Assembly (NCBI GenBank): GCA_029938185.1
Contig: JAOZVK010000060.1
Coordinates: forward strand, 1 to 16,262
From: Bacteroidales bacterium
GTDB lineage: Bacteria; Bacteroidota; Bacteroidia; Bacteroidales; JAOZVK01
Length of the DNA stretch: 16,262 bases
Direction: 5' to 3'
Positions 8,285 to 15,648 of this stretch are shown here, in pieces. The notes under the pieces were generated by a model that saw nothing but the letters and a program-made list of their open reading frames with translations, was not told where the DNA came from and searched no databases. The translations under genes and the position numbers were made by a program. Each line of letters opens with the position of its first letter. Within the stretch, counting starts at the first letter, position 1.

Positions 8285-10168
8285 ATGACAAAAAAAGAAA
8301 AGGCACAACAATACTTTGTAAAAGCTATAAAAGCATACGAAAGAAAAGATTATAATGCTGCAAGAAATAACTTTGAAAAAGCTATTAGATATAATCCAAA
8401 TGATGCAGAAGCATATAATAATCTTGCACTTATTTTAGAAAACCATTTTCAAAAATACGAAAAAGCAAAACAATATTATGAAAAAGCTATTGAAATAAAT
8501 CCAAATGATGCTAAAGCTTATAACAATCTTGCACTTCTTTTACAAAATCATTTTAAAGATTACAAAAAAGCAAAACAATATTTTGAAAAAGCTATTGAAA
8601 TAAGCCCCGATTATGCTGAAGCTCATTATAACTTTGCACTTATTTTAGCAACCTATTTTAAAGATTACAAAAAAGCAAAACAATATTATGAAAAGGCTAT
8701 TGAAATAAATCCTAATTATGCAGAGGCTTATAACAACTTTGCATCTCTGTTAATAGTCCATTTTAAAGATTACAAAAAAGCAAAACAATATTTTGAAAAA
8801 GCTATTGAAATAAGCCCCGATTATGCTGAAGCTCATTATAACTTTGCACTTATTTTAGCAACCTATTTTAAAGATTACAAAAAAGCAAAACAATATTATG
8901 AAAAGGCTATTGAAATAAATCCTAATTATGCAGAGGCTTATAACAATCTTGCTATTCTTTTATCACAACAGTTTAAAGATTACAATAAAGCCAAACAATA
9001 TTCTGAAAAATATCAAGAACTTTCCAGAATAAATGAAGTTGATTATATAAATAAAAATTCAAAAAAAATAAAATCAATAAATTCTATTTCAATTAAAAAT
9101 TATTTTAGTATAAAAGATATTGAAATTGATAATTTGAAAGATAAAAAGGAAATTTATTTTTTGGGCGAAAACGGTGATGGTAAAACTATTCTTTTACAAG
9201 CTATATTTTTAGCTTTTCAACAAAATTATTTTAAAAATTATGCTAAAAAAACATTTGTCAGCGAAGCAATAGATGTTTTTGATGCAAACAAAGAACTATT
9301 GCTTAAAGCAACAGATAATAACGATAATGGATTTGAATTTACAAATTTGAATTTTGCACAAAATATTTTTACTTACGGAGTAAATCGAAACAGAATAGAA
9401 GGAGATGAAGATAAGTATAATTTTATGACATTGTTTAGTAATAAAGTCAAGTTAAATGATCCGTCAGCATGGTTACAAAAATTAGATTACTACGAAAATC
9501 GGAAAGATTACACCAGTCCTTTTCCTTTGGAAAGTGCCGTAAAAATATTAAAAGATATTTTAGATGATAACATAGAAATTGATGTAAATCCCGATGATGT
9601 TACTTTCACCGAACGAGGCACACCATTAAAGTTCGAACAACTTTCCGACGGTTATAAAAGTGTACTGATTTGGATTTCGGATTTAATTGTAAAATTAGCA
9701 AAAACACAACCCGAAGCAAAAAGTTCAAGAGATTTTGAGGGTGTTGTTATGGTTGATGAAATAGATTTACATTTGCACCCGAAATGGTGTTTTTCGATAG
9801 TTGCTAAACTTAGAGACTGGTTTCCAAAAATACAGTGGATATTTACAACTCATAGTCCTACAATTACACTTGCGGCTTCAAAAGATGCTGTTTTTTATAA
9901 ACTATATAAAGAAAACAAAGAAATAAAACTGTATCAACCAATACAAAATCTTAATATGACTGCTAATAGTCTTCTAACTTCATTACTATGGCGTTTAGAC
10001 AGTTTTTCTACTAAAAATATTCCCTCAAACTTGATTAGTAGTGACGATTATGTTTTTCAGAAAATACATAGTGTTATAACAAAACGCATCCAAGATGTAC
10101 CTAACCTTGTTGATGACGATATTATGAAAATGATTGAAGAAGAACTTGATAAAATTGAAAAAGAATGA
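8285..10168 (+). CDS. TPR-ATPase fusion of unit 4 (PtuA-like)
   Basis: A 627-aa protein with about seven TPRs (residues ~4-250). Two of these are duplicated exactly at DNA level as a 70-residue block. The ATPase has Walker A GENGDGKT (294-301), signature LSDGY (453-457), Walker B VVMVDEID (487-494) and H-loop TTHSP (521-525). The LSDGY and LHLHP motifs are those I associate with typical Septu PtuA ATPases. The TPR-ATPase junction (bases 8947-9046) closely matches the end of the TPR-only gene at 11544-12203. The stop overlaps the HNH start by 4 nt (ATGA). By analogy it senses infection and releases or activates the HNH partner; the TPRs as sensor or oligomerisation platform are inferred. Confidence 0.93.
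   Translation: MTKKEKAQQYFVKAIKAYERKDYNAARNNFEKAIRYNPNDAEAYNNLALILENHFQKYEKAKQYYEKAIEINPNDAKAYNNLALLLQNHFKDYKKAKQYFEKAIEISPDYAEAHYNFALILATYFKDYKKAKQYYEKAIEINPNYAEAYNNFASLLIVHFKDYKKAKQYFEKAIEISPDYAEAHYNFALILATYFKDYKKAKQYYEKAIEINPNYAEAYNNLAILLSQQFKDYNKAKQYSEKYQELSRINEVDYINKNSKKIKSINSISIKNYFSIKDIEIDNLKDKKEIYFLGENGDGKTILLQAIFLAFQQNYFKNYAKKTFVSEAIDVFDANKELLLKATDNNDNGFEFTNLNFAQNIFTYGVNRNRIEGDEDKYNFMTLFSNKVKLNDPSAWLQKLDYYENRKDYTSPFPLESAVKILKDILDDNIEIDVNPDDVTFTERGTPLKFEQLSDGYKSVLIWISDLIVKLAKTQPEAKSSRDFEGVVMVDEIDLHLHPKWCFSIVAKLRDWFPKIQWIFTTHSPTITLAASKDAVFYKLYKENKEIKLYQPIQNLNMTANSLLTSLLWRLDSFSTKNIPSNLISSDDYVFQKIHSVITKRIQDVPNLVDDDIMKMIEEELDKIEKE
8551..8736 (+). repeat. Tandem TPR-coding duplication, first copy
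   Basis: These 186 bp recur without a visible mismatch at 8761-8946, a period of 210 bp or 70 residues, i.e. two TPRs. TPRs in this window differ from one another elsewhere, so exact identity means a recent expansion of the array inside one gene. Confidence 0.9.
8761..8946 (+). repeat. Tandem TPR-coding duplication, second copy
   Basis: Second copy of 8551-8736, in frame and 210 bp downstream. The flanking sequence diverges immediately on the 3' side, where the last TPR and the linker to the ATPase begin. Confidence 0.9.
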
Positions 10169-10974
10169 TAGCAATTGATAAAAACAAAGTCGAAATTCCA
10201 ACTTCTTTGACAGACAAAACAAGACTTGAAGCATTTGAAGAAAATGTTAAGAAAAAAAAACATATTTTGGGAGATAAATATCGTACAAATGAAGTTAGTA
10301 AATTATTGAATGAACTATATAATAAAAAATGTGCATATTGCGAAGATACATTATTAAATGCTCCAAAATCAATTGAACATTACCGACCTAAAAATTCTGC
10401 TAAACGTAAAAATTGTAATTCAGACAATTCATATTTTTGGTTAGCTTTTAGTTGGGATAACTTGTTACTTTCCTGCACTTCTTGCAATAGCTCAAAAGGT
10501 AGTTGTTTTGATATTAATGGTCAGCGTGTAACTCATTCCGACTATAAAGAATATTCTCTTGATGATTTGCAAAGCACTATTAAAGACCTTGATAAACAAG
10601 AAAAACCACTTCTTGTCAATCCTGAACAAGTTACTAAATCTTTTTTGAGAAAAAACCTTGATTTTGATTTCAATGGACAAATATCATCAACAAATAAGCA
10701 ATTAGAATACACAATTAGGATATGCAATTTGAATAGAAATGAACTTGTTAAAAAAAGGAAAATCATTATTAATGATTTGATTAATTTAATAAAAGAAAAA
10801 AAGATGCGTTTTATAAATCATAGAAATACCAAAAGATACAAAGAAGACTTGATGGATATATCCAAAACAATATTGAATAAAATTAAAAAATACGACCAGT
10901 TTACAGCTTGGCAAAAATTTCTAATTCAAGAATTTAAAAATATTGAAAAACAAACTCTACTAATAAATGAATAA
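10165..10974 (+). CDS. HNH endonuclease of unit 4 (canonical PtuB-like)
   Basis: A 269-aa protein with the clearest PtuB signature in the window: C-A-Y-C (56-59), E-H-Y-R-P-K (71-76), an F-W-L-A-F/W-D-N-L-L stretch and C-T-S-C-N (104-108). A conserved-looking KPLLVNP segment follows the core, then a basic helical C-terminus. The four cysteines should bind a structural zinc and H72 acts as the HNH catalytic His. The start codon lies inside the ATPase stop (ATGA), so the two proteins are translationally coupled and probably form a complex. The small-protein gene overlaps its 3' end by 8 nt, extending the operon. DNA cleavage as the defence output is family knowledge; the target is unknown. Confidence 0.93.
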   Translation: MIAIDKNKVEIPTSLTDKTRLEAFEENVKKKKHILGDKYRTNEVSKLLNELYNKKCAYCEDTLLNAPKSIEHYRPKNSAKRKNCNSDNSYFWLAFSWDNLLLSCTSCNSSKGSCFDINGQRVTHSDYKEYSLDDLQSTIKDLDKQEKPLLVNPEQVTKSFLRKNLDFDFNGQISSTNKQLEYTIRICNLNRNELVKKRKIIINDLINLIKEKKMRFINHRNTKRYKEDLMDISKTILNKIKKYDQFTAWQKFLIQEFKNIEKQTLLINE

Positions 10975-11377
10975 AAATAAATTAGACACAGCATTAAAAA
11001 AGCTAAAAAAACTATTAGAACTCGCTCCTACTGAGGATAAAGAAAAATTAAGAAAAGAGCTTTCTAAAATGGTAGCTGAAAATGAAAATGCATCAGTATA
11101 TCCAAAAATTGGATGGAGTTTTCATGATAGTATAATACAAACAGGAACAACGTTTAAAGTCGTACCCTGTTTTACAGATACTAAAATAAATACTCCTTTT
11201 GAGCTTTATGCAAATTTATTAAAAATATCAGATTTTGATGTAATTGACAAATTTATTGAGGGTTTCGATATTATACTTTCTGAAAAACCTGATAAAATTA
11301 GAATTGGGCTTACACCTGCAACCAATTTAGGAAATAAAACAATGGCATGTCGAATAAGTTTTAAAATCTTATTATAA
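10967..11377 (+). CDS. Small protein of unknown function, array-associated, copy 2
   Basis: A 136-aa protein almost identical to the product of 2042-2464. It differs at the N-terminus (MNKNKLD in place of MTKIEKTNKLD) and at two residues near the C-terminus (TNLGNK for TKLGSK). It overlaps the stop of the unit 4 HNH gene by 8 nt, so it is translated from the same message. That two copies follow HNH genes of quite different types (zinc-less in unit 1, zinc-type in unit 4) suggests the small protein works with the shared part of the system, perhaps the TPRs, or was carried along by recombination. I do not recognise the family. Confidence 0.8.
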   Translation: MNKNKLDTALKKLKKLLELAPTEDKEKLRKELSKMVAENENASVYPKIGWSFHDSIIQTGTTFKVVPCFTDTKINTPFELYANLLKISDFDVIDKFIEGFDIILSEKPDKIRIGLTPATNLGNKTMACRISFKILL

Positions 11378-11412
11378 TCAAACAAGGTCTTTGACCTATT
11401 TAATATTGCTTA
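10975..11412 (+). repeat. Long direct repeat, copy 2 (small-protein gene and its 3' flank)
   Basis: Second copy of 2062-2499: same length and four visible mismatches. It extends 35 bp past the stop codon into the left part of the 104-bp element at 11384-11487. Confidence 0.9.
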
Positions 11413-11487
11413 CACATTTTTATAAATTATTATTATGTAGTCAATTGTACAAAAACAAATACCGAAAAACTTTTGTAAAACTACTTA
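11384..11487 (+). repeat. 104-bp intergenic element, complete copy
   Basis: It begins with the AGGTC-TTT-GACCT hairpin six bases after the small-gene stop and ends CTACTTA, directly joined to the leader of the TPR-only gene. Both ends match the copies at 12202-12305 and, inverted, 4665-4768. The middle is AT-rich and more variable, with no ORF. Confidence 0.8.
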
Positions 11488-11543
11488 TAAACAACTATAA
11501 TTCAATACATATTTTTTTTTTAATAAAGTAAATTATATATAAA
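11488..11543 (+). promoter_or_regulatory. Diverged leader upstream of unit 5
   Basis: Starting TAAACAACT and ending TATATAAA before the ATG, this is a diverged form of the leaders at 2487-2566 and 12448-12527. The part equivalent to 2487-2509 is replaced by the right end of the 104-bp element, so an upstream promoter element may be lost here. Confidence 0.4.
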
Positions 11544-12203
11544 ATGACAAAAAAAGAAAAGGCAGACCAGTATTTTTATAAAGCTGAAAAAGCATATGAA
11601 ATAAAAGATTATAATGCTGCAAGAAATAACTTGGAAAAAACTATTAGATATAATCCAAATGATGCAAATGCATATAATAATCTTGCACTTGTTTTAACAA
11701 ACCATTTTAAAGAATACGAAAAAGCAAGACAATATTTTGAAAAAGCTATTGATATAAATCCAGATTCTTCATGGTTTTATAACAATTTTGCACTTGTTTT
11801 AGAAACCCATTTTCAAGAATACGAAAAAGCAAAACAATATTATGAAAAAGCCATTGAAATAAATCCAAATTATTCAGGGGCTTATAACAATTTTGCACTT
11901 GTTTTAGAAAACCATTTTCAAGAATATGAAAAAGCAAAACAATATTATGAAAAAGCTATTGAAAATAATCCAAATTTTGCAGAGGCTTATAACAATCTTG
12001 CACTTGTTTTAGAAAACCATTTTCAAGAATACGAAAAAGCAAAACAATATTATGAAAAAACTATTGAAAATAATCCAAATTTTGCAGCAACATATAATAA
12101 TCTTGCTATTCTTCTATCACAACAGTTTAAAGATTACAATAAAGCCAAACAATATTCTGAAAAATATCAAGAACTTTCCAAAATAAACGAAGTTGATTAT
12201 TAA
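11544..12203 (+). CDS. TPR-only protein, truncated TPR-ATPase of collapsed unit 5
   Basis: A 219-aa protein of about six 35-residue TPRs with no ATPase. It starts MTKKEKA like the four complete TPR-ATPases and ends at NEVDY, exactly where the unit 4 protein continues into its ATPase. Bases 12101-12200 match 8947-9046 with three mismatches, and homology stops at the stop codon, whose TAA belongs to the junction with the 104-bp element. Adjacent TPRs 4 and 5 are nearly identical in DNA. It is therefore a remnant of a TPR-ATPase gene. It may be inert, or could still make a stand-alone TPR protein able to pair with or compete against the full-length ones; the latter is speculation. Confidence 0.85.
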   Translation: MTKKEKADQYFYKAEKAYEIKDYNAARNNLEKTIRYNPNDANAYNNLALVLTNHFKEYEKARQYFEKAIDINPDSSWFYNNFALVLETHFQEYEKAKQYYEKAIEINPNYSGAYNNFALVLENHFQEYEKAKQYYEKAIENNPNFAEAYNNLALVLENHFQEYEKAKQYYEKTIENNPNFAATYNNLAILLSQQFKDYNKAKQYSEKYQELSKINEVDY

Positions 12204-12305
12204 GGTCTTTGACCTATTTATAGTTGCTTACACATTAGTACAAAGACAAATTAATCAGCAAGTTATGAATAGTTAAATGTCGAAAAATTTTTGTAACAGT
12301 ACTTA
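12202..12305 (+). repeat. 104-bp intergenic element, copy at the truncation point of unit 5
   Basis: It begins AAGGTCTTTGACCTATTTA and ends GTACTTA, with the same length as the other two complete copies. Its left edge coincides with the end of the TPR frame and its right edge with the start of the small-protein remnant, so it marks both sides of the lost ATPase-HNH segment. Confidence 0.8.
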
Positions 12306-12451
12306 AATATCAGGAAATTCTTAAATTTATTGAAGCTTTTGATATAATTCTAAGCGAAAAGATAAGAATCGGATGTACTCTGGCAATATCTGTCGCCGAT
12401 AAAACAAAAGCTTTAAATATTAATTTTAAAATAAGTCATCAATCTACTTAA
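12302..12451 (+). pseudogene. Remnant of the small array-associated protein (3' part only)
   Basis: Reading from 12302 gives about 49 codons ending in TAA at 12449. The segment KFIEAFDIILSEK followed by IRIG aligns with KFIEGFDIILSEK...IRIG in the C-terminal third of the 140-aa small protein, and the ending NFKI resembles SFKI. No start codon is present, and a stop lies upstream at 12266 in the same frame. It is more diverged than the two intact copies, so it is an older family member rather than a recent deletion of one of them. Confidence 0.75.
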
Positions 12452-12527
12452 TATTGCTTATGTTTGATGTATAAACAACTGTATTTCAGAATATATGTAT
12501 TTATAAATAAAGCAAATTATCTATAAA
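12448..12527 (+). promoter_or_regulatory. Conserved leader upstream of unit 6, probable promoter region
   Basis: It is identical to 2487-2566 except for one base. It overlaps the stop codon of the small-protein remnant at its left end and abuts the ATG at 12528. Conservation of a noncoding stretch before two very different ATPases suggests shared transcriptional control or a shared untranslated leader. Confidence 0.5.
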
Positions 12528-14444
12528 ATGACAAAAAAAGAAAAGGCACAACAATATTTTATAAAAGCGACAAAAGCATATGATAGAGGAGATTATCAAG
12601 CTGCACGAAATAATTATGAGAAAGCTATTGAAACAAAACCTAATTATATCCATGCTTATGATAATCTTGCATATCTATTAATAGACCATTTTCAAGACTA
12701 CAAAAAAGCAAGGCAATATTTTGAAAAAGTTATAGAACTATATCCGAATGATGCTAATGCTTATAATAATCTTGGCATTCTTTTAATGGGATATTTTCAC
12801 GAACCTGAAAAAGTCAAGCAAAATTATAAAAAAGCTATTGAATTAAATCCAAATGATACAAATGCATACAATAATTATGCTCTTTTCTTAGAAGATAATC
12901 ATGAATACACTAAAGCATGGGAGTACTATGAAAAAGCAATTGAAATAAATCCTAATTTTGCTGTAACATATTTTAATCTTGGAGTTTATTCTGATAGATA
13001 TTTTCAGGACTACGAACAAGCTAAAATATACTACGAGCAAGCAATTAAAATAAATCCAAATTTTGCAGAGGCATATAATAATCTTGCAGACATTCTTAAT
13101 GAGCATTTTAGCGAACATGAAAAAGCTAAACAATATTTTGAAAAGACTATTAAGTTGAATCCAAATTTAACAATAGCTTATAATAATCTTGCGATTTTAT
13201 ATTATGAATATTTTAAAAACTCTAAAAAAGCACAAGAATACCTTATGCGTTCAATTGAAGTGGATCCAAGTAATGATGAAATAAGAAAGGGGTTAAGTAA
13301 AATTTCAACTTTTAATAAATTAACTTTTATTTCTGAATTTGAAATAAAAAATGTTCGTCATCAAAAAAATATAAATATTAAGCTTTCGGAAACAAACAGA
13401 AAGCACTTGTTTTTGACTGGCAAAAACGGTAGTGGCAAAACAAGTGTTCTGAAAGAAGCTGAAAATTATATGCAACGCATTCTTGAAATTCCAATAAAAG
13501 AAATATTTACTGAAAAGGGAAAAAAAGAATTTTGGCAAGATACTGACAATTATAAACTGAAATTCAATGTAAAACAAAATTTATTAGATTTACGAGTAAA
13601 ATATGAAGCTGGTAATTATACAATTGTGTTTTTTGACGATGAGCGTAAATTTAAACCAATTATTCCTGAAAACATTGAAAATATAGAACTGAATTCTAAA
13701 TATTTACCAAAAGAAGATGTAGGGAAAAACTTTATAAAATATCTAATTCACAGAGATTATATGCTTAAATCAAACGAAGAGAGCGATAACATAAATGAAT
13801 TGTTTGAAAAAATTAGAACCATATTAAAAGATATTTATAAGGAAGAAAAATTGGAATTAATTTTGAGTGCCAAAGAACTCAATTTTTATATTAAACTACC
13901 AAATGGTAATAAATTTACTTTCAACCAATTGTCTGCCGGATATTCTGCAATTTTCAAGATAATTTTTGAAATTATTCTACGAACACGTAGTAAAGAAAAC
14001 AAAACAAATACAGAAGGTATTATTTTAATTGATGAACCTGAAACACATTTACATATAGAGATGCAAAAAGAAATAATGCCGATATTAATAAAAATGTTTT
14101 CTAATGTTCAATTTGTTGTTGCTACACATTCACCTTTTATATTAAATTCGGTGGCAAATGCTGTTGTTTATGATTTGGAAACAGGTATCCGAACTGAAAA
14201 ATTATCGAAAATACCACTTACAAAAGTTCCTGAATATTTGAAATTAAATAAAGAAGATGTTAAAAAAATCGAAACTGAAATAGATGAATTCATTAATTTA
14301 GTGACACTTGCAAAAAAAGGTAAAATAACGGATAAACAAGGAAGTCGTATTGCAGACTTAGATTTAAAGTTAAATAAATCGGTTCCACTAATATCTGATG
14401 ATATATTTAAAAAATTTAAAGAAACTCAAAAAGAACTTTATTAA
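12528..14444 (+). CDS. TPR-ATPase fusion of unit 6 (PtuA/OLD-like)
   Basis: A 638-aa protein with about seven TPRs (residues ~4-260), less regular than in the other units and including one NHEYTKAWEYY variant. The ATPase has Walker A GKNGSGKTS (298-306), signature LSAGYS (468-473), Walker B IILIDEPETHLH with D502-E503, and H-loop ATHSP (His534). The C-terminal ~100 residues are charged and helical, with a possible coiled coil. It shares the leader and MTKKEKA start with unit 2, yet its ATPase is a fourth distinct type. The HNH gene begins 2 nt after its stop. This is the last module before the housekeeping gene panD. Confidence 0.92.
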   Translation: MTKKEKAQQYFIKATKAYDRGDYQAARNNYEKAIETKPNYIHAYDNLAYLLIDHFQDYKKARQYFEKVIELYPNDANAYNNLGILLMGYFHEPEKVKQNYKKAIELNPNDTNAYNNYALFLEDNHEYTKAWEYYEKAIEINPNFAVTYFNLGVYSDRYFQDYEQAKIYYEQAIKINPNFAEAYNNLADILNEHFSEHEKAKQYFEKTIKLNPNLTIAYNNLAILYYEYFKNSKKAQEYLMRSIEVDPSNDEIRKGLSKISTFNKLTFISEFEIKNVRHQKNINIKLSETNRKHLFLTGKNGSGKTSVLKEAENYMQRILEIPIKEIFTEKGKKEFWQDTDNYKLKFNVKQNLLDLRVKYEAGNYTIVFFDDERKFKPIIPENIENIELNSKYLPKEDVGKNFIKYLIHRDYMLKSNEESDNINELFEKIRTILKDIYKEEKLELILSAKELNFYIKLPNGNKFTFNQLSAGYSAIFKIIFEIILRTRSKENKTNTEGIILIDEPETHLHIEMQKEIMPILIKMFSNVQFVVATHSPFILNSVANAVVYDLETGIRTEKLSKIPLTKVPEYLKLNKEDVKKIETEIDEFINLVTLAKKGKITDKQGSRIADLDLKLNKSVPLISDDIFKKFKETQKELY

Positions 14445-14446
14445 AA

Positions 14447-15148
14447 ATGATAAATATAACAAAAAGCAAGCAGCAAAAAGGCAAATTTTATTACACAGAT
14501 AAGAATCTAAAAAATGAAACTAAGAAAAAATTGAAAGAAGAGTTTTTTAATTTGTGCTATTTGTGTGAAGAACGAAGACCAAAAGGATTTCAAATTGAAC
14601 ATTTTTATCCAAAAGGCAAAAACTATTTTCCTGAAAAAATAAATTGCTGGAACAATCTTTTTTTGGTTTGTGGAACATGTAATACAGTTCGTCCTAAATA
14701 TATTAATTCCGAAAAAGATAAGGAAGTTTATAACAATTGTATAGATGATGTCGAAAATTTAATAATTCTACATTGTGTTACCGAAAATGAACAAATCAAA
14801 ATAAAAAGTACTGAGAATACTACAAAAGCAAAAAATACTGTGAACTTGCTTGAACGAATTTACAACGGTAAAGGAAATTCTGAAAGTGTTGAGTATCTTG
14901 AATTACAAGAAGAAATTATCAATAAAATTAATTTATTTCAAAAAGCTTTTGATAGTTTTAAAAACAATAAAAACAAAATATTGAAAAGACATTATAAAAA
15001 TATTATTATTGAATTTATTCAAAAAAAATACAATTTGAGAACAGAAAATATTGATTATAATAGGGTCGGTTTTATTTCATTCAAACGCCAAATAATAAAA
15101 GACGATAATCCGAAATACTTTGAAGAATTCAAACAATATTTTGATTAA
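14447..15148 (+). CDS. HNH endonuclease of unit 6 (PtuB-like, zinc type)
   Basis: A 233-aa protein with a short N-terminus and a full HNH core: C-Y-L-C (37-40), E-H-F-Y-P-K (51-56), W-N-N-L-F and C-G-T-C-N (75-79). The four cysteines should coordinate zinc; H52 is the expected catalytic His. A Lys/Asn-rich helical C-terminus follows, as in the other partners. Spacing to the ATPase stop is 2 nt, so the pair is co-translated. It is a canonical HNH nuclease and the natural effector of the unit 6 ATPase. The short N-terminus, compared with the ~70 residues before the core in unit 2, is a clear subtype difference. Confidence 0.92.
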   Translation: MINITKSKQQKGKFYYTDKNLKNETKKKLKEEFFNLCYLCEERRPKGFQIEHFYPKGKNYFPEKINCWNNLFLVCGTCNTVRPKYINSEKDKEVYNNCIDDVENLIILHCVTENEQIKIKSTENTTKAKNTVNLLERIYNGKGNSESVEYLELQEEIINKINLFQKAFDSFKNNKNKILKRHYKNIIIEFIQKKYNLRTENIDYNRVGFISFKRQIIKDDNPKYFEEFKQYFD

Positions 15149-15186
15149 AAACCTAAAAAATAAAGATATGCCATTCTATTATAAAT

Positions 15187-15207
15187 ATTGGTTTTAGTAA
15201 AACTAAT
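15187..15207. terminator. AT-rich inverted repeat between the array and panD
   Basis: ATTGGTTTTA-G-TAAAACTAAT is a near-perfect inverted repeat with one G:T pair, placed 39 nt after the last HNH stop. No U-run follows, so termination is only a possibility; a protein-binding site is an alternative. Confidence 0.35.
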
Positions 15208-15215
15208 ATTATTAA

Positions 15216-15224
15216 TAAATTTGC
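15216..15224 (+). promoter_or_regulatory. Possible Bacteroidota -7 box for panD
   Basis: TAAATTTGC fits the TAnnTTTG consensus of Bacteroidota housekeeping promoters, 48 nt before the panD ATG. A -33 TTTG at the ideal distance is not clear; a TTG lies at 15188, rather far upstream. Confidence 0.45.
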
Positions 15225-15271
15225 ATATTTTAAGAATTTCATTTTTTGAAACGGGATAAAACATAGCAATA

Positions 15272-15625
15272 ATGAATATAGAAGTTTTAAAATCAAAAAT
15301 ACATAAAGTTTCTGTTAAAGAAGCAAATTTGCAATATGTTGGAAGCATAACAATTGACGAAGCGTTAATGATAGCAGCAAATATTATTGAGAACGAAAAA
15401 GTCCAAATAGTTAATATTAATAATGGCGAACGATTAGAAACATATGTTATAAAGGGTAAAAAAAATTCAGGAATGATTTGTTTAAATGGTCCTGCTGCTC
15501 GAAAAGTTGCTGTTGGTGATGTAATTATAATAATATCATATGCAAGTATAGATTTTGAAGAAGCCAAAAAATTTAAACCAACTATTATTTTTCCTGATAC
15601 ATCTACAAATAAGTTAATTGACTAA
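15272..15625 (+). CDS. panD: Aspartate 1-decarboxylase (pyruvoyl enzyme), proenzyme
   Basis: This 117-aa protein makes beta-alanine from L-aspartate for pantothenate and coenzyme A synthesis in the cytosol. The hallmark YVGSITID is present: the proenzyme self-cleaves between Gly24 and Ser25, and Ser25 becomes the pyruvoyl cofactor. The family motifs NGER, NGPAAR and GDVIIIISYA are intact. The length is close to the usual ~115-130 aa. The C-terminal EAKKFKPTIIFPD is typical of Bacteroidota PanD as I know it. It stands alone here, with its own likely promoter, and marks the right edge of the array. Nothing in it suggests transfer. Confidence 0.97.
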   Translation: MNIEVLKSKIHKVSVKEANLQYVGSITIDEALMIAANIIENEKVQIVNINNGERLETYVIKGKKNSGMICLNGPAARKVAVGDVIIIISYASIDFEEAKKFKPTIIFPDTSTNKLID

Positions 15626-15648
15626 ACTTTTTAAGTATAAAATTAAGT

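Noticed and set aside
13320..13577. Minus-strand open frames inside the ATPase genes
   Set aside because: They are Phe/Ile/Ser-rich mirror frames of AT-rich coding sequence, without motifs or leaders.
15145..15567. Minus-strand open frame antisense to panD
   Set aside because: It is a shadow of panD, whose self-cleavage motif and family motifs are unambiguous.
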